Below are positions 12,488 through 22,517 of a DNA stretch of 64,000 nucleotides, one piece after another. The notes beneath the pieces are model-generated. The model saw only the letters and a program-made list of their open reading frames with translations. It did not search any database and had not been told where the DNA came from. The position numbers and the translations under genes are program-made. The DNA is from Xenopus tropicalis. Its lineage: Eukaryota; Chordata; Amphibia; Anura; Pipidae. The stretch spans positions 87,383,410 to 87,447,409 of the forward strand of contig NC_030683.2 in NCBI RefSeq assembly GCF_000004195.4, written 5' to 3'. How positions within the stretch are numbered: position 1 is the stretch's first letter; each line of letters begins with the position of its first letter.

Positions 12488-14821
12488 CTGTGTTCTATTA
12501 TTGATAAGCTTCATAAGCTGTTGCCAGTTCTGGGTTTTGTAGGCCTTTTTTGCAGTACTTCTAAGACCAGGTAGTATGTATGGGCCAAGCTGCAGGTTTC
12601 ATTGGGGCCCTGTGGGTATGCAAGCTGAATGCATTACGGTTATAACTACAGCTGAACCAAAAGGGTTATGCTCACATGCTGTAGTTCAACTGTGGGGCCA
12701 TTGGGCCTGTAGTAATTATTGAGCCTGGCATAAACCATGATCCATAACATGCTGCAAAACAAACATTCCTCTGAGTTTGCAGTTATTCTAGAGCCCAGCA
12801 ACATGCGTTCCTTTGTGCTGCAGGGAGGCATCACTTTAGTAGTATATACACTTGGTGAACAGCATCTGACTTGCATGTTCTACAGGGCTCTCTCATGAGT
12901 TTGATCTACATGGTAAGTCAGTCCGAAAACATTAAATAGTTAAATAGGGGCTGGCTCCATGACCGGTTTGAAGCAAACCCATCAGTGTGTTCATGAATCT
13001 CCGCATTGCTAGTGTATAACACTAGCCTTTTTTGAAAGGTGCCATTACACTTGTTGGTATCGCCTCTTGGGAGCTAAAGGCTGGCAGGTTGCAGCCAATC
13101 TCATGGCATCTGCGGGATCGCAGTAGCTCAAGCAGAGTAATAAGATGGCATGTACATTACATCTTAATTATGTTGCTGGGTATCTTCTCTGCCTTGAATA
13201 GCTTCACAGCTAAACGCTTGTTTTCGAAGCTGTTTTTTGTTGACAGGGGTTAGGTGTTTTTTGCCCAGCAAGCAGCCGTTAAATAGACTATGCATGACCT
13301 TGCTAAGCTATCATTGTCACTTCTGTTGGGTTCGGAGGGTCTAACCCTTGCATTGAATTGGCTGTGTGATTACAGCTGTTTAGGCATATTGTATACATTC
13401 TACAGGGCTTGAATATATAAAGGTTCACCTGGCTTCCAATTACATGCTGTGAGTAGATGTTTTGGGGTAGCTGCCATTCCATACCTAGTTCCCCCAAGAG
13501 GACACGTGTTTGCTCTTTGGGTTTTCTGTTATACACTGTTCTGATTGCAGGGCATATGGCAGGGAATGACCTTGTCTCTCAAGGGATGTGTCACATTCGC
13601 ACTGCTTGGGATGACCTATGCTTTCCAATTTATGGACTGTGCCATCGTAGTCTTTAGAGGTAAGTTCTACCTACATCTCCCTGCCTAGGGCCCAGTTATC
13701 TGGCCCATAGTATTGCCTGCGCAACAGTTAATTACTTGCCCTGAAGTATTCTCCCTTGGGTGAGGGTGCCTCCAGCTGGGAAGCTTGAAACAGGGTGTTT
13801 TTGACTTCCATCAAATTAGTCCGAATACAGGGCATACACACTGGTTAGGTCTAGAAGCTCTAACCTTAACTCATACTTGAAAGACATTCCTTATTCCTAC
13901 CCAGTTATCTACATTGGCTGGGATGGTCTTCCTGTTCCTATGCTATATATTAGTTTAGCGGCATGGTGGCTATGAGTATGCCTTCCCGTCCAGGGTATAT
14001 CATATGTAGTGGCATTGCCATTCATGTCTTCTGTCATGGGTTGCCCTGCTTGTCTCATTTTATGCTAGTCCCCATAAAGGGACAGCATATAGCCCAAAAA
14101 TTAGGGACTGTTTTGTCATTGCAGTACCTGAGATTCCTGGAATTAGGTTACTCTTGTGGAGGGTTATCATTCTAGTACGTGACCTCGGCATGAGAGCAAC
14201 CTTTAAAGATTGTTATGGGATAGAGTGCTACTAGCGGTCAAGAGGTCAGCATAAGTACATATAGGACTCATAAAGGTCTGACAAGGCTCACATGGTTTCT
14301 GCCTATAGTACTTCCTTCATGATGCATATCTTCTACCTTGTAATGTTCATGTTGCATTAGTTCCAGATACTGATATGTATAGAGCCCGGATTCTCTGCTA
14401 TGGTTTAGCAGGTATTTTCCACTTGCGGTGAATTTCACAGCTGTCAAATGGTATGTCTCTAAATAGTTTTGTGAAATTCTGGGAGTTTGTTCTTATGGTG
14501 TGTCAGGCACTGTCCACCTCTAACCAAGTGGCGATGAGATGGTCAGTTTGGGGTCACACTCACTGTGTGTGTGTTTCTCTGTGTAGGTCTGGGTCCTAGC
14601 AGGATCTTCTTTCCTTAGTATCACTGTTCATTCTTTCTCCTGGTTTGGTTTGAGATCAGCCAATCCTATTAGAAGTCTTCAATACATTGCTAGGTTCTTT
14701 TCCTGAAGTTGTTAGCATGACAATGGATAGGTTACTATGACGTTCAGCAAAGTTATTGCAGTACCATCCAGAAGTCTGCCAGAGCCTAGTTTCCCTCCCA
14801 ACTGGGTATTAGCTTGCTATG
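12488..14821. other. Interior of the 5.26-kb unit, non-coding
   Basis: No frame over about 80 codons, no transposase or reverse-transcriptase motif was found. Composition is more GC-balanced than the flanking AT-rich DNA, which supports a separate origin for the whole unit. Confidence 0.5.
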
Positions 14822-14850
14822 TCCCAGATAGTGCTGATATGGAGTACGAC

Positions 14851-15117
14851 CAGGGAAAAGGGAAAATTGTATCATACTTACCGTGATTTTCCTTTCCTGG
14901 GAGTACTCCATATCAGCACTATCTGGGATATCCCCGCCCCCATGCCCCATCAGAAGGATCCTCCCCAAAGCTTTAAAAGCCACCCCCACCCCCTCTATAG
15001 CGTCTTTGTTACGAGCTTTAAGACTACCATTGCATAAGGGATGGGAACATGCTGATATGGAGTACTCCCAGGAAAGGAAAATCACGGTAAGTATGATACA
15101 ATTTTCCCTTTTCCCTG
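14851..15117. mobile_element. 267-bp MITE with perfect 68-bp terminal inverted repeats
   Basis: The arms are 14851-14918 and 15050-15117. By eye they are complementary at all 68 positions; the left arm begins CAGGGAAAAGGGAAAATTG and ends CTCCATATCAGCA. The 131-bp centre is nearly identical to 9625-9716 in the long unit next door. Each arm contains ATACTTACCGTG or its complement CACGGTAAGTAT, an excellent splice-donor consensus; reading inward from either end it is on the minus sense of the arm. The perfect arms imply recent insertion or conversion. The left arm overlaps the last eight bases of the 5.26-kb unit, so insertion happened at or in that unit's end. No clean target duplication was seen. 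Confidence 0.8.
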
Positions 15118-15118
15118 C

Positions 15119-15262
15119 CGTGACTACTGTAACTTACTCCATATGGGCATTTCAACACATCGCCTTTCACAACTCCAATCTTTTGGAAATGCTTCTGCCA
15201 GACTCATCTATCTCAGTGTTTCACATCAGCTGCTTCGCTATGCATAGCTCTTCATTGGCTTC
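15119..15262 (+). pseudogene. L2-like LINE reverse-transcriptase remnant, upstream part
   Basis: Translated on the plus strand, the segment gives a decayed stretch resembling the part of L2-like ORF2 that follows the catalytic core (Cys-Asn-Leu-Leu, then Arg-Leu-Ser-Gln-Leu-Gln-Ser, then Ala-Ser-Ala-Arg-Leu-Ile). Stops interrupt it. It continues after a hAT-type MITE at 15475. No catalytic motif is present in the surviving part. Confidence 0.65.
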
Positions 15263-15474
15263 TAGTGATGAGCAAACAAAAAGGTCACGGTTGCGTCAAA
15301 AAAAGGGCACAGTCGTGTAAAAAAAAAAAATAAGCATGGGCAGCCAAGAAAGATGCGCGGACAAAAGACATGTGCGACAAATGCGTTTAGAGAGTTTTTC
15401 GCCGTTTAGCAAATCTGCTTGCTGTTTCGCAAATTTTATGGTGAAGTGAAACAGGACAGATTCGCTCATCACTA
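15263..15474 (+). mobile_element. hAT-type MITE (TAGTGATGAGCGAA family), full ends
   Basis: It begins TAGTGATGAGC and ends GCTCATCACTA. The flanks TTGGCTTC (15255-15262) and CTGGCTTC (15475-15482) form an 8-bp target duplication with one mismatch, as expected for hAT elements. The interior has loose repeats of the kind GGTTGCGTCAAAAAAAG, then GCACGTCGTG-like and GCGGACAAAAGAC units. It splits an L2-like LINE remnant and so is younger than it. Confidence 0.85.
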
Positions 15475-15780
15475 CTGGCTTCCAATCTCCTCTAGAATCA
15501 AATTCAAATTACACTCATATATAAGGCCATTTCTTATAAAGCCCTTCTCTATAGTTTAGATCTCATCTCAAAATACACTCCTTCACACAATCTACGCTCT
15601 GCCTCTGACATTCACCTTTCTTCTCCTCTCATCATTTCATCCCAATCCCGACTGCAAGACTTCTCCCTGGCTTTTGCCTGTCTCTGGAACTCTCTGCCTT
15701 GACCCATCACACTCTCCCCTTCATTCCAAACTTTCAAATGCTCCCTAAACACCCTCTGTTTAGGCAAGCATACACAATGA
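15475..15780 (+). pseudogene. L2-like LINE ORF2 carboxy-terminal remnant
   Basis: The segment begins 'ctggcttccaatctcctc', which corresponds to the conserved His-Trp-Leu-Pro-type block near the end of L2/CR1-group ORF2. Further on come 'atcaaattcaaattacac' and 'ctggaactctctgcc', the latter the conserved Leu-Trp-Asn-Ser-Leu-Pro block. Frameshifts and stops make it non-functional. It joins 15119-15262 once the MITE is discounted. Confidence 0.75.
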
Positions 15781-16891
15781 TGATGAAAGTATAGCCTGAA
15801 TTGGCTTTATTGGAGCCATGGCTGGCGGACCATTGGAAATCTAATTAGTAGCATAACCATAGGATGACAGCCCCCCCCCCCCCCATTGGTTCCCACTTGA
15901 GAGAGTTGAAATGGGCTGGGATTGGTAACCTTTTGGTGGGTTTTCCATAACATCTGTTGCCTCAGGAAGGTCCAGGGTGAACTGCTTGTCCCACCACCCA
16001 CCCAGTTTTCTATACAGTTCATGTTATGAAATGCTTGTATTGACATTGTTTTTTTGCATGCTATTGGTGTAACATCTTTTTCCTTATAAATGCAAAGTGA
16101 ATGTGACTCTATCAATCAATAAATAAGCCTCATACATAAAAAAAATGAAAGTGAATGGCCTAACAGGGTTTTAATTATATTTTATGCAAATACCCTCATA
16201 ATCAGGACTAAACCCCTGTATGGCTCACCAAGGCAAGGCAAACCTATTAAAATCAGTTCCTAACCTATATAAAGAAACCTATATAAAGAATTGTTATTAA
16301 AGAAGGGGCACTCCACGTAAATGCACCCTTAATAGCACGGTATATCAGATATAGTACCAATCTTACAATAACTGTATCCTACTAGCCCCACAAACCTGCA
16401 GTTGAGAGCTCAAAACAGCTTTTATAAAATATCAATTCAAAGCTTTTATAAAATATCAAATCAAAATCCAACTTTGAGGCAGATAAAGTTAGTCCATTAA
16501 CTCTGTTCCCAACTTTAGACTTGATCAGTCCTGGTGCAATGTGCTGCCAGATGTCTATATTCAAAATACATTCACAAGTCCGGCCCTTTAGAAGCACCAC
16601 ATTGTAGTAGCAGTAGTTGCCCCTGCACTCACACCACTGTTCATCCAGTACAGTACTAATTGTTGAAATAATATTAATTAGCAATTGAGGCTAGTTCCTT
16701 ACACTTACAACACTAGCCATCCAATGCAGTGCTGACCATTAAGAATCCCAGAAACAGTCTTATTCATGTTCTATTATATTTGCCAAAGTGTGTGTAGTGA
16801 TATGTGGCACCAAATACTTATCTGCGTCCACATCAGCTGGTAATATCAACTGCACCTCTCACTCAATAGAAACAAGTTTGCAATACCAGTA
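15781..16891. other. Non-coding; contains a 16-C homopolymer
   Basis: A run of about 16 C lies at 15871-15886. Otherwise AT-rich sequence with no recognised family. Minus-strand frames at 15807-16115 and 16382-16684 have no domain content. Confidence 0.5.
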
Positions 16892-17219
16892 CAGGTATAG
16901 GATCCCTTATCCGGAAACCCGTTATCCAGAAAGCTCCGAATTATGGAAAGCCTGTCTCCCATAGACTCCATTTTAATCAAATAATACAGAATTTTAAAAC
17001 TGATTTCCTTTTTCTCTGTAATAATAAAACAGTACCTTTTAATTGTTCCCAAATAAGATATAAATAATCCTTATTGGATGCAAAGCAATCCTATTGGGTT
17101 TATTTCATGTTTTATTGATCTTTTAGTAGACTTAAGGTATGGAGATCCAAATTACGGAAAGACCCCTTATCCGGAATACCCTTGGTCCCGAGCATTCTGG
17201 ATAATGGGTCCTATACCTG
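16892..17219 (-). mobile_element. CAGGTATGGG-family TIR element, TA target
   Basis: It begins CAGGTATAGGATCCCTTATCC and ends GGGTCCTATACCTG, with TA on both sides. The interior shows ATCCGGAAACCCGTTATCC near the left, a central poly-A-rich part with TTTCTCTGTAATAATAAAA, and ATTACGGAAAGACCCC near the right. It is in the opposite orientation to the copy at 20764. No coding capacity; the minus-strand frame at 16846-17052 is a by-product. Confidence 0.85.
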
Positions 17220-18326
17220 TATAAAGTTGCATTGAGGGAGAATTTGCATCAATATGTCCCTTCTTACGAAAAGTTAGTAGTACAAGTTAAAACAATACAA
17301 CCAAAATTATTTTTTCATTATAAAGTGAAAGCCTTATTCGTTCAACTCCATATTCTCTAAAAACATTCACATTTATTCTTCCAAATTAAAAACAGTAGAA
17401 ATCAGTACAGTATACATGGTAGATAAAGTGCATTCCCTTAACACCTAAAGCGTTTTATCTTATGCCATAGATTATGAATTGGTGTCACAGCAATATTGGC
17501 ATTTGTTAACATGTCCAGGGCAGTATATGATGGATAACAAAAACTGGTGAGTTTAGCCACAGGGGCTACTGGTAGCCAACGGCTCCTGTCATCTGGTTGC
17601 ATATTGTGTAAATTCATAATGGTTTATCATTAAAAATAAAGTAATAAAGCTGTGGCCTTTTCTTCCCCAGTGAGAGTCTGTGTTTATCTTTGGGGGATGA
17701 TGGGCCTTTTTTATGATGTTTTGCCATACCTTGGCAGACATGCAATTTTAGAGATAAAAGATTAATTTGTTTTTTCAAAAATGGTAGAATAACCATGATT
17801 CTTATGATTGGTTTAAAGAACATAGGAGTATTAACATAACTCTTTGTATGCTTAGAGAGCAAACAAAGGGAATGAACTGCAGCAGTATAGTTTTAAATAA
17901 GCAGCTGTAACTAATCCCTTTGTTTTTGTGTCTTCTATTGGGAATCAGAGATTCTTGCCAAATCTTCTCAGACACAAGCTCCAAAATAATAAAAAGCTTT
18001 TTGATTTGGAAAATTGTTTTCAGCATCACATACTAGTGCAATTTATTGAAGATTTAAGGCTAATCTGAAATGACATAGTCTTAGGAATCAAGGGAAAAGC
18101 ACAAGGAGCTTTATATCAACTGAAATCCTTTGACCTTTAGATTTTAATTTCACAATGTACAGTAACTGTTTTGATAATCTTCCTTATTATCTAACAGATA
18201 CACAATGAAGGGTAAAACCAATTTAAAGTAATACATTTATGCAAATAGAGAAAACAACATTTAAGGCATAAATATAATGTGTAGGGTCCATTCCCATTTG
18301 GCACACACAAAAAAAGCATAAACAAT
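17220..18326. other. AT-rich non-coding DNA
   Basis: No feature recognised; the frames at 17614-17862 and 17802-18029 on the minus strand have no domain or neighbour support. Confidence 0.5.
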
Positions 18327-18386
18327 ACATAGTTACATAGGGTTGAAAAAAGACCATCAAGTTCAACCCATCCAAGTAAACCCAGC
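18327..18386 (-). mobile_element. CR1-like LINE 3' tail
   Basis: Read on the minus strand it gives 'gggtttacttggatggg' then 'ttgaacttgatgg', 'ttttttcaaccctatg' and 'taactatg'. The first part matches 37086-37118 at the 3' end of the LINE remnant at 35640-37125, so both derive from one family. The short GTTACATAG-type terminal repetition is typical of CR1-group tails. Confidence 0.7.
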
Positions 18387-18611
18387 AAATAGATATTATT
18401 AAGATATAAAGCTTCAAAAAGCTTTATTTGTCACAGGGGTAAGGTGAGAAGTGGACACAAGAGACACAATATTATTTTTTATTGTCCACAATCAAAATGT
18501 TTTTGATCTGACTTTTGGGAGACTTACACATGAACAGTGTAATGACGACTCCAAACTCCTTTAAATAGATAAGGATATCCCTAATGGGGAAAAGCCAGAA
18601 AACAGATATGA

Positions 18612-18821
18612 ATATGGGACCTGTTATGCAGAATGCTTGGGACCTGAGGTGTTCTGGATAAGGGATCATTATGTAATTCAGATCACTATACTATCTTTTA
18701 AATCAGATAAAAAGGAAATCATTAAAAAAAATGAAATTATTTGTTTAAATTCAGTCTGTGGGAGATGGCTTTCTCATAATTCAAAGCTTTCTGGATAACT
18801 GGATAAGGGATTTTTGACCTG
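18612..18821 (+). mobile_element. CAGGTATGGG-family element, degraded copy
   Basis: It contains ATGGGACCTGTTATGCAGAA, 'gtgttctggataaggga', a central AT-rich part and 'ctttctggataactgg' followed by 'ataaggga'. The extreme ends have decayed and no TA pair is certain. Confidence 0.7.
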
Positions 18822-18945
18822 TGCTCAAAAATAAAGAACGTGTCTTAATACCTATGCCACATGGAGACCCTCAATTGTCAATTCTTCATGTCCACAAAGA
18901 TGAATATTTTATTATCTTGGTATATACAGAGCAATAGTGGCCTGC

Positions 18946-19457
18946 TTAAAGTGGACCTGTCACCCAGACATAAAAAGCTGTATAATAAAAGTCCTTTTCA
19001 AATTAAACATCAAACTCAAAATCATTTTTTTATTACCTATTATAAAAGCATTTAGAAATCCCAGCTGTCAATCATATATTACCTGCCCCGCCTCTATGGC
19101 TTAGGCATAGAGGTGGGGCAGAGAGTTACTTTCACTTTCAATTCAGAACTTCTTAGATGTTGCTGCTCTCCTCACATTCTCCCTCCCTCCTCACCATGTC
19201 ATTTTGTAACCAGTGCATTGGCATTTATATCAGGTCCCCCCATACTGGCACAGAAACAAGATTTTGGCAGGGTGCAATGCCTGCTTTGATAAAAGTGTCC
19301 CCAAAATGGCACCTGCCTGCTAGCTGCAATTGTGAATTCCAAGGCTGAAGAAAATAAAATTCAAATAATTTAAATAGTGTAAGTAAAGTTTATTTTGCTT
19401 GACAAACACAATATAAACAATTTGGAATTATTTCTTAAGGTGACAGGTCTCCTTTAA
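18946..19457. mobile_element. T2-type element, TTAA target, GACCTGTCACC ends
   Basis: The left end is TTAAAGTGGACCTGTCACC and the right end complements it as GGTGACAGGTCTCCTTTAA. TTAA stands at both edges. This agrees with the Xenopus T2 group (TTAAAGGRR ends, piggyBac-like targets). The 512-bp interior has no coding capacity; it includes 'cctgccccgcctctatgg' and its partial complement as a short hairpin near 19085-19120. The frame at 19157-19348 is a by-product. Confidence 0.85.
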
Positions 19458-19832
19458 GAAGCCAAGCACACCAAGGTTTGCTGACAAGTAGCTAAGTCAA
19501 AGGTCAGACTGACAACAGAATTACTAACAGACATTCAATGTGATGTGATGAAAACAGATGTTTAGCAGACTTTGCATGCTTACTGACATTGTTGGGAATG
19601 TGTCAGGGCTGCTCTTTAGATATTTCTTCTCCAGGAATTTGGAGGTTACATTTAGACTAATACAAGCATGCCCGCATCTACAAGTGCACATACTTAAATA
19701 TTGTTTAGAGGATACCCTTATAACGCAGGAGTCAAATTTGTGTTGTGTCAATACTGCCATTTTTCAGTTTTGCATAACTGTACTAAATATTAATGATATA
19801 TAGGCAAAATCCACAGAAAATATTATCCAATT
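19458..19832. other. Non-coding, nothing recognised
   Basis: Two overlapping frames on opposite strands (19524-19760, 19558-19803) have no domain content. Confidence 0.5.
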
Positions 19833-20086
19833 CAGGTATGCTATCTGTTATCCAGAAAGATCCAAATTGCAGAAATGTCATCTGTCATAGACTTCATTCT
19901 TATTAAATAATTCACATTTTAAAAAAAGATTTCCTTTTTCTCTGTAATCAGAATATAGTACTTGATCCTGACTAAACAGTCAAACCTATTGGGTTTATTT
20001 AAAGGTTAGCAGACTTAACGTACGGAAATCCAAATTACAGAAAGACCCCTATCTGGAAAACCCCAGGATAACAGGTCCCATACCTG
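19833..20086 (-). mobile_element. CAGGTATGGG-family element
   Basis: It runs from CAGGTATGCTATCTGTTATCC to GGTCCCATACCTG and is followed by TA. The order of internal motifs (poly-A-rich centre with TTTCTCTGTAATCAG, then AATTACAGAAAGACCCC) gives the same orientation as 16892-17219. It is shorter than that copy. Confidence 0.8.
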
Positions 20087-20763
20087 TATTAAGGAAACTT
20101 AAAATAAACTATAATAAATGTGCTGAGGTCTATTTGGCATGAAATACAAAAATAAATAGCGCTTCTGCATTGTTTTGGTGCCCAAGCTGGTTTAGTGTAT
20201 TTTGACCTTGCTCAAGCCTTTATTGTTTGATTTCTGCTAGTTTTGAAGCATGTGTTCCTTTTTGTGAAAATGCATACAGGGAATTTTCTTTGCTTTACAC
20301 TTGAAGTTTTTGGCTTCTTAAAATCATCAATATAAAAGTTGAGTGTACATCATAACAACAATTGTAATGGACTAAATGGACTTATTTTCCCCAAAATTTA
20401 CTGTCATTGCCTTTTAAGGGTAATTTATGAAAGTAGACCAGTGTGCAAAGAACAATTTTTAGATGCAAATGGCCATTTTTTTCCCATAATTTTTTTGTCA
20501 CAGAATTCCAGCCTAGTTTGTGGCTATTATTATCAGATTTAGTTTACATCACTTCCGGCATTAAAACTGCATCATGATGTGATTTTTTTTTTTTTGCCAT
20601 AAGTCTGCTAATTGATGCAACCCATTGTAGTATCCCTAAAAATACCACAACATGCAGAGTGACAGTAGCTCAGTGGCTCCCCAGCATGTATTTGCTCATG
20701 ATTCAACAGAAGATGCAGGGAGGAGGCTATGCCACTTAGCACAACTGAGTTTGGATGCATGTA
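20087..20763. other. Non-coding, nothing recognised
   Basis: AT-rich stretch with a T12 run near 20583. Small frames only. Confidence 0.5.
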
Positions 20764-21091
20764 CAGGTATGGGACCTGCTATCCAGAATGCTTAGGACCT
20801 GGGGTTTTCCGGATAAGGGATCTTTCCGTAATTTGGATCTCCACAATTTTATTTTGCTAAAAATCATTTAAATACAGAGTGAACCCAATAGGATTGTTTT
20901 GCCTCCTATAAGGATTAATTACATCGTAGTTGAGATCAAATACAAGGTGTTGTTTTTATTATTACAGAGATAAAGAAAATCATTTTTAAAAATTAGAATT
21001 ATTTGCTTATAATGGATTCTATGGGAGATGGCCTTTCCATAATTTGAAACTTTCTGGATAACGGGTTTCCGGATAAGGGATCCCATACCTG
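20764..21091 (+). mobile_element. CAGGTATGGG-family TIR element, TA target, complete
   Basis: It begins CAGGTATGGGACCTGCTATCC and ends GGATCCCATACCTG in complement form, with TA on each side. Internal order: GGGGTTTTCCGGATAAGGG, GTAATTTGGATCTCC, a poly-A-rich middle, GGGAGATGGCCTTTCC, and GGATAACGGGTTTCCGG. It is the best copy in this window for defining the family. Confidence 0.88.
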
Positions 21092-21404
21092 TATCTTGAA
21101 TGAATAAACTCATAAGTCACAATATTTCTGCTGTTTTTTGTGTGTACATTGTGTAAAGGTTGTATATATTTGTCTATTGCCCATTTTGTTATTAGAAGAG
21201 ATTTACCAACTTGAATGCTAAGATGAATACTGCTGTGGTTCTTACTGGTGAAAATAGCTTTTTTATTTTTAGTCAAATGATATGTCAGTTTTGAAATCTA
21301 TAATTTTCAAGCTTTTGAAAAGTTTCTGTGGAAATTACAAGTAACAGCATGACCGCATGACTGCTTAAAACATTTATTAGCAATGAGTTACTTTTAGTAA
21401 TGAG

Positions 21405-21519
<115 letters not shown>

Positions 21520-21571
21520 AACTTCTTTAAGGCAGCACAGAATGGAAAGTCAGTAAAACTGGTGCATGCAT

Positions 21572-21640
21572 TAAAGGAGTAGTAAAGGTGAAAATTAAGT
21601 AAGCTTGTTATTTGTATGACTTCTTTGTTCACCTTTAGTC
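21572..21640 (+). mobile_element. T2-type left end, truncated
   Basis: The text TTAAAGGAGTAGTAAAGGTG followed by 'aaaattaagtaagcttg' has the TTAAAGGRR start of T2 elements. No matching right end was found before the hAT-type MITE at 21698. Confidence 0.5.
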
Positions 21641-21697
21641 TTACTGAATTAATAAATATATATATACACAGATTGCTGATAATAAAGCAATTATAAT

Positions 21698-22509
21698 TAG
21701 TGATGAGCGAATCTGTTCCGTTTCGCTTCGCCGAAAAATTCGTGAATCTTTGAAAAGATCCGCGAAACGGCGAAAAATTCGCGAAACGGCGAAAATGTCG
21801 TGCGACAAAAAAAATTGTCGCCCGCGGCTATTATTTTGTCGCGCGGCTATTGTTTCATCTCCCGCGGCTATTGTTTCGTCGCGTGGCTATTATTTCGTCG
21901 CCCGCGGCTATTGTTTTGTCGCACGGCTATTATTTCGTCGCCCGCAGCTATTATTTTGACGTGCGGCTCTTGTTTCGTCGCGCGCGGCTCTTGTTTCGTC
22001 GCGCGCGGCTCTTGTTTCGTCGCCCGCGGCTCTTGTTTCGTCGCCCGCGGCTCTTGTTTCGTCGCCCGCGGCTCTTGTTTCGTCGCCCGCGGCTCTTGTT
22101 TCGTCGCCCGCGGCTCTTGTTTCGTCGCCCGCGGCTCTTGTTTCGTCGCCCGCGGCTCTTGTTTCGTCGCCCGCGGCTCTTGTTTCGTCGCCCGCGGCTC
22201 TTGTTTCGTCGCCCGCGGCTCTTGTTTCGTCGCGCGGCTCTTGTTTCGTCGCGCGGCTCTTGTTTCGTCGCCCGCGGCTATTATTTTGTTGCGCGCTATT
22301 GTTTCGTCGCCCGCGGCTATTATTTTGTCGCCCGCGACTATTATTTTGTCGCCCGCGACTATTCTTTTGACACCGGCGACAATTTTTGGACGTGCGGCGA
22401 ATTTTTCCGCGGCGAAATTTTTCATCCGTTTCGCGAAACAATCCGCCAATGGCGAAACGCGGAAATTCGCCGCGAATCCATGCCTGCCGAAACTTTTCGC
22501 CCATCACTA
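21698..22509 (-). mobile_element. hAT-type MITE carrying an expanded CpG-rich minisatellite
   Basis: It begins TAGTGATGAGCGAATCTG and ends CGCCCATCACTA, flanked by a perfect 8-bp duplication ATTATAAT (21690-21697 and 22510-22517). The left 110 bp and right 130 bp match the ends of other family copies, for example CGGCAGGCATGGATTCGCGG read on the minus strand. Between them lies an array of units containing CGCCCGCGGCT and TTGTTTCGT. Frames of 193-236 codons in several phases are by-products of the 21-bp period. At 812 bp it is three to five times longer than other copies here. Confidence 0.9.
21817..22375 (-). repeat. CpG-rich 21-bp minisatellite inside the MITE
   Basis: About 26 units. Ten consecutive units starting at 22021 and stepping 21 bp to 22210 are identical by eye; 19-bp variants (CGCGCGGCTCTTGTTTCGT) lie next to them. 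Outer units change CTCTTG to CTATTA or CTATTG. Each 21-bp unit has at least four CpG and one CCGCGG, so the array is a CpG-dense patch in AT-rich DNA. Identical centre and diverged edges fit growth by unequal exchange or slippage. Confidence 0.93.
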
Positions 22510-22517
22510 ATTATAAT

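Larger units (their letters stand above)
9601..14858. mobile_element. 5.26-kb unit bounded by 37-bp terminal inverted repeats
   Basis: The left end (9601-9637) begins TTTCCCTGGTCGTACTCC and continues into CATATCAGCACTATCTGG. The right end (14822-14858) is its exact complement by eye. The first roughly 100 bases inside the left end (C-rich, with a run around 9638-9715) are nearly identical to the interior of the 267-bp element at 14851-15117, so the two belong to one family. The interior has no transposase-like frame; the longest frames are 155 codons or fewer and come from a nested MITE. It carries roughly 200-bp and 241-bp tandem repeats. No clear target duplication was seen at the outer edges. 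The internally repetitive, TIR-bounded, non-coding form recalls the long '1723' elements described in X. laevis, but I could not test identity. Confidence 0.6.

Noticed and set aside
14871..14884. U1 snRNA gene start (ATACTTACC)
   Set aside because: Only nine bases match; what follows does not resemble U1. The motif is the complement of a splice donor in the element's arm.
21817..22375. CpG island promoter of a host gene
   Set aside because: CpG density comes wholly from the tandem array inside a MITE; no exon or transcript pattern follows.
21800..22510. 236-codon open frame and its minus-strand partners
   Set aside because: Produced by the 21-bp period of the CpG-rich array, with equal openness on both strands.
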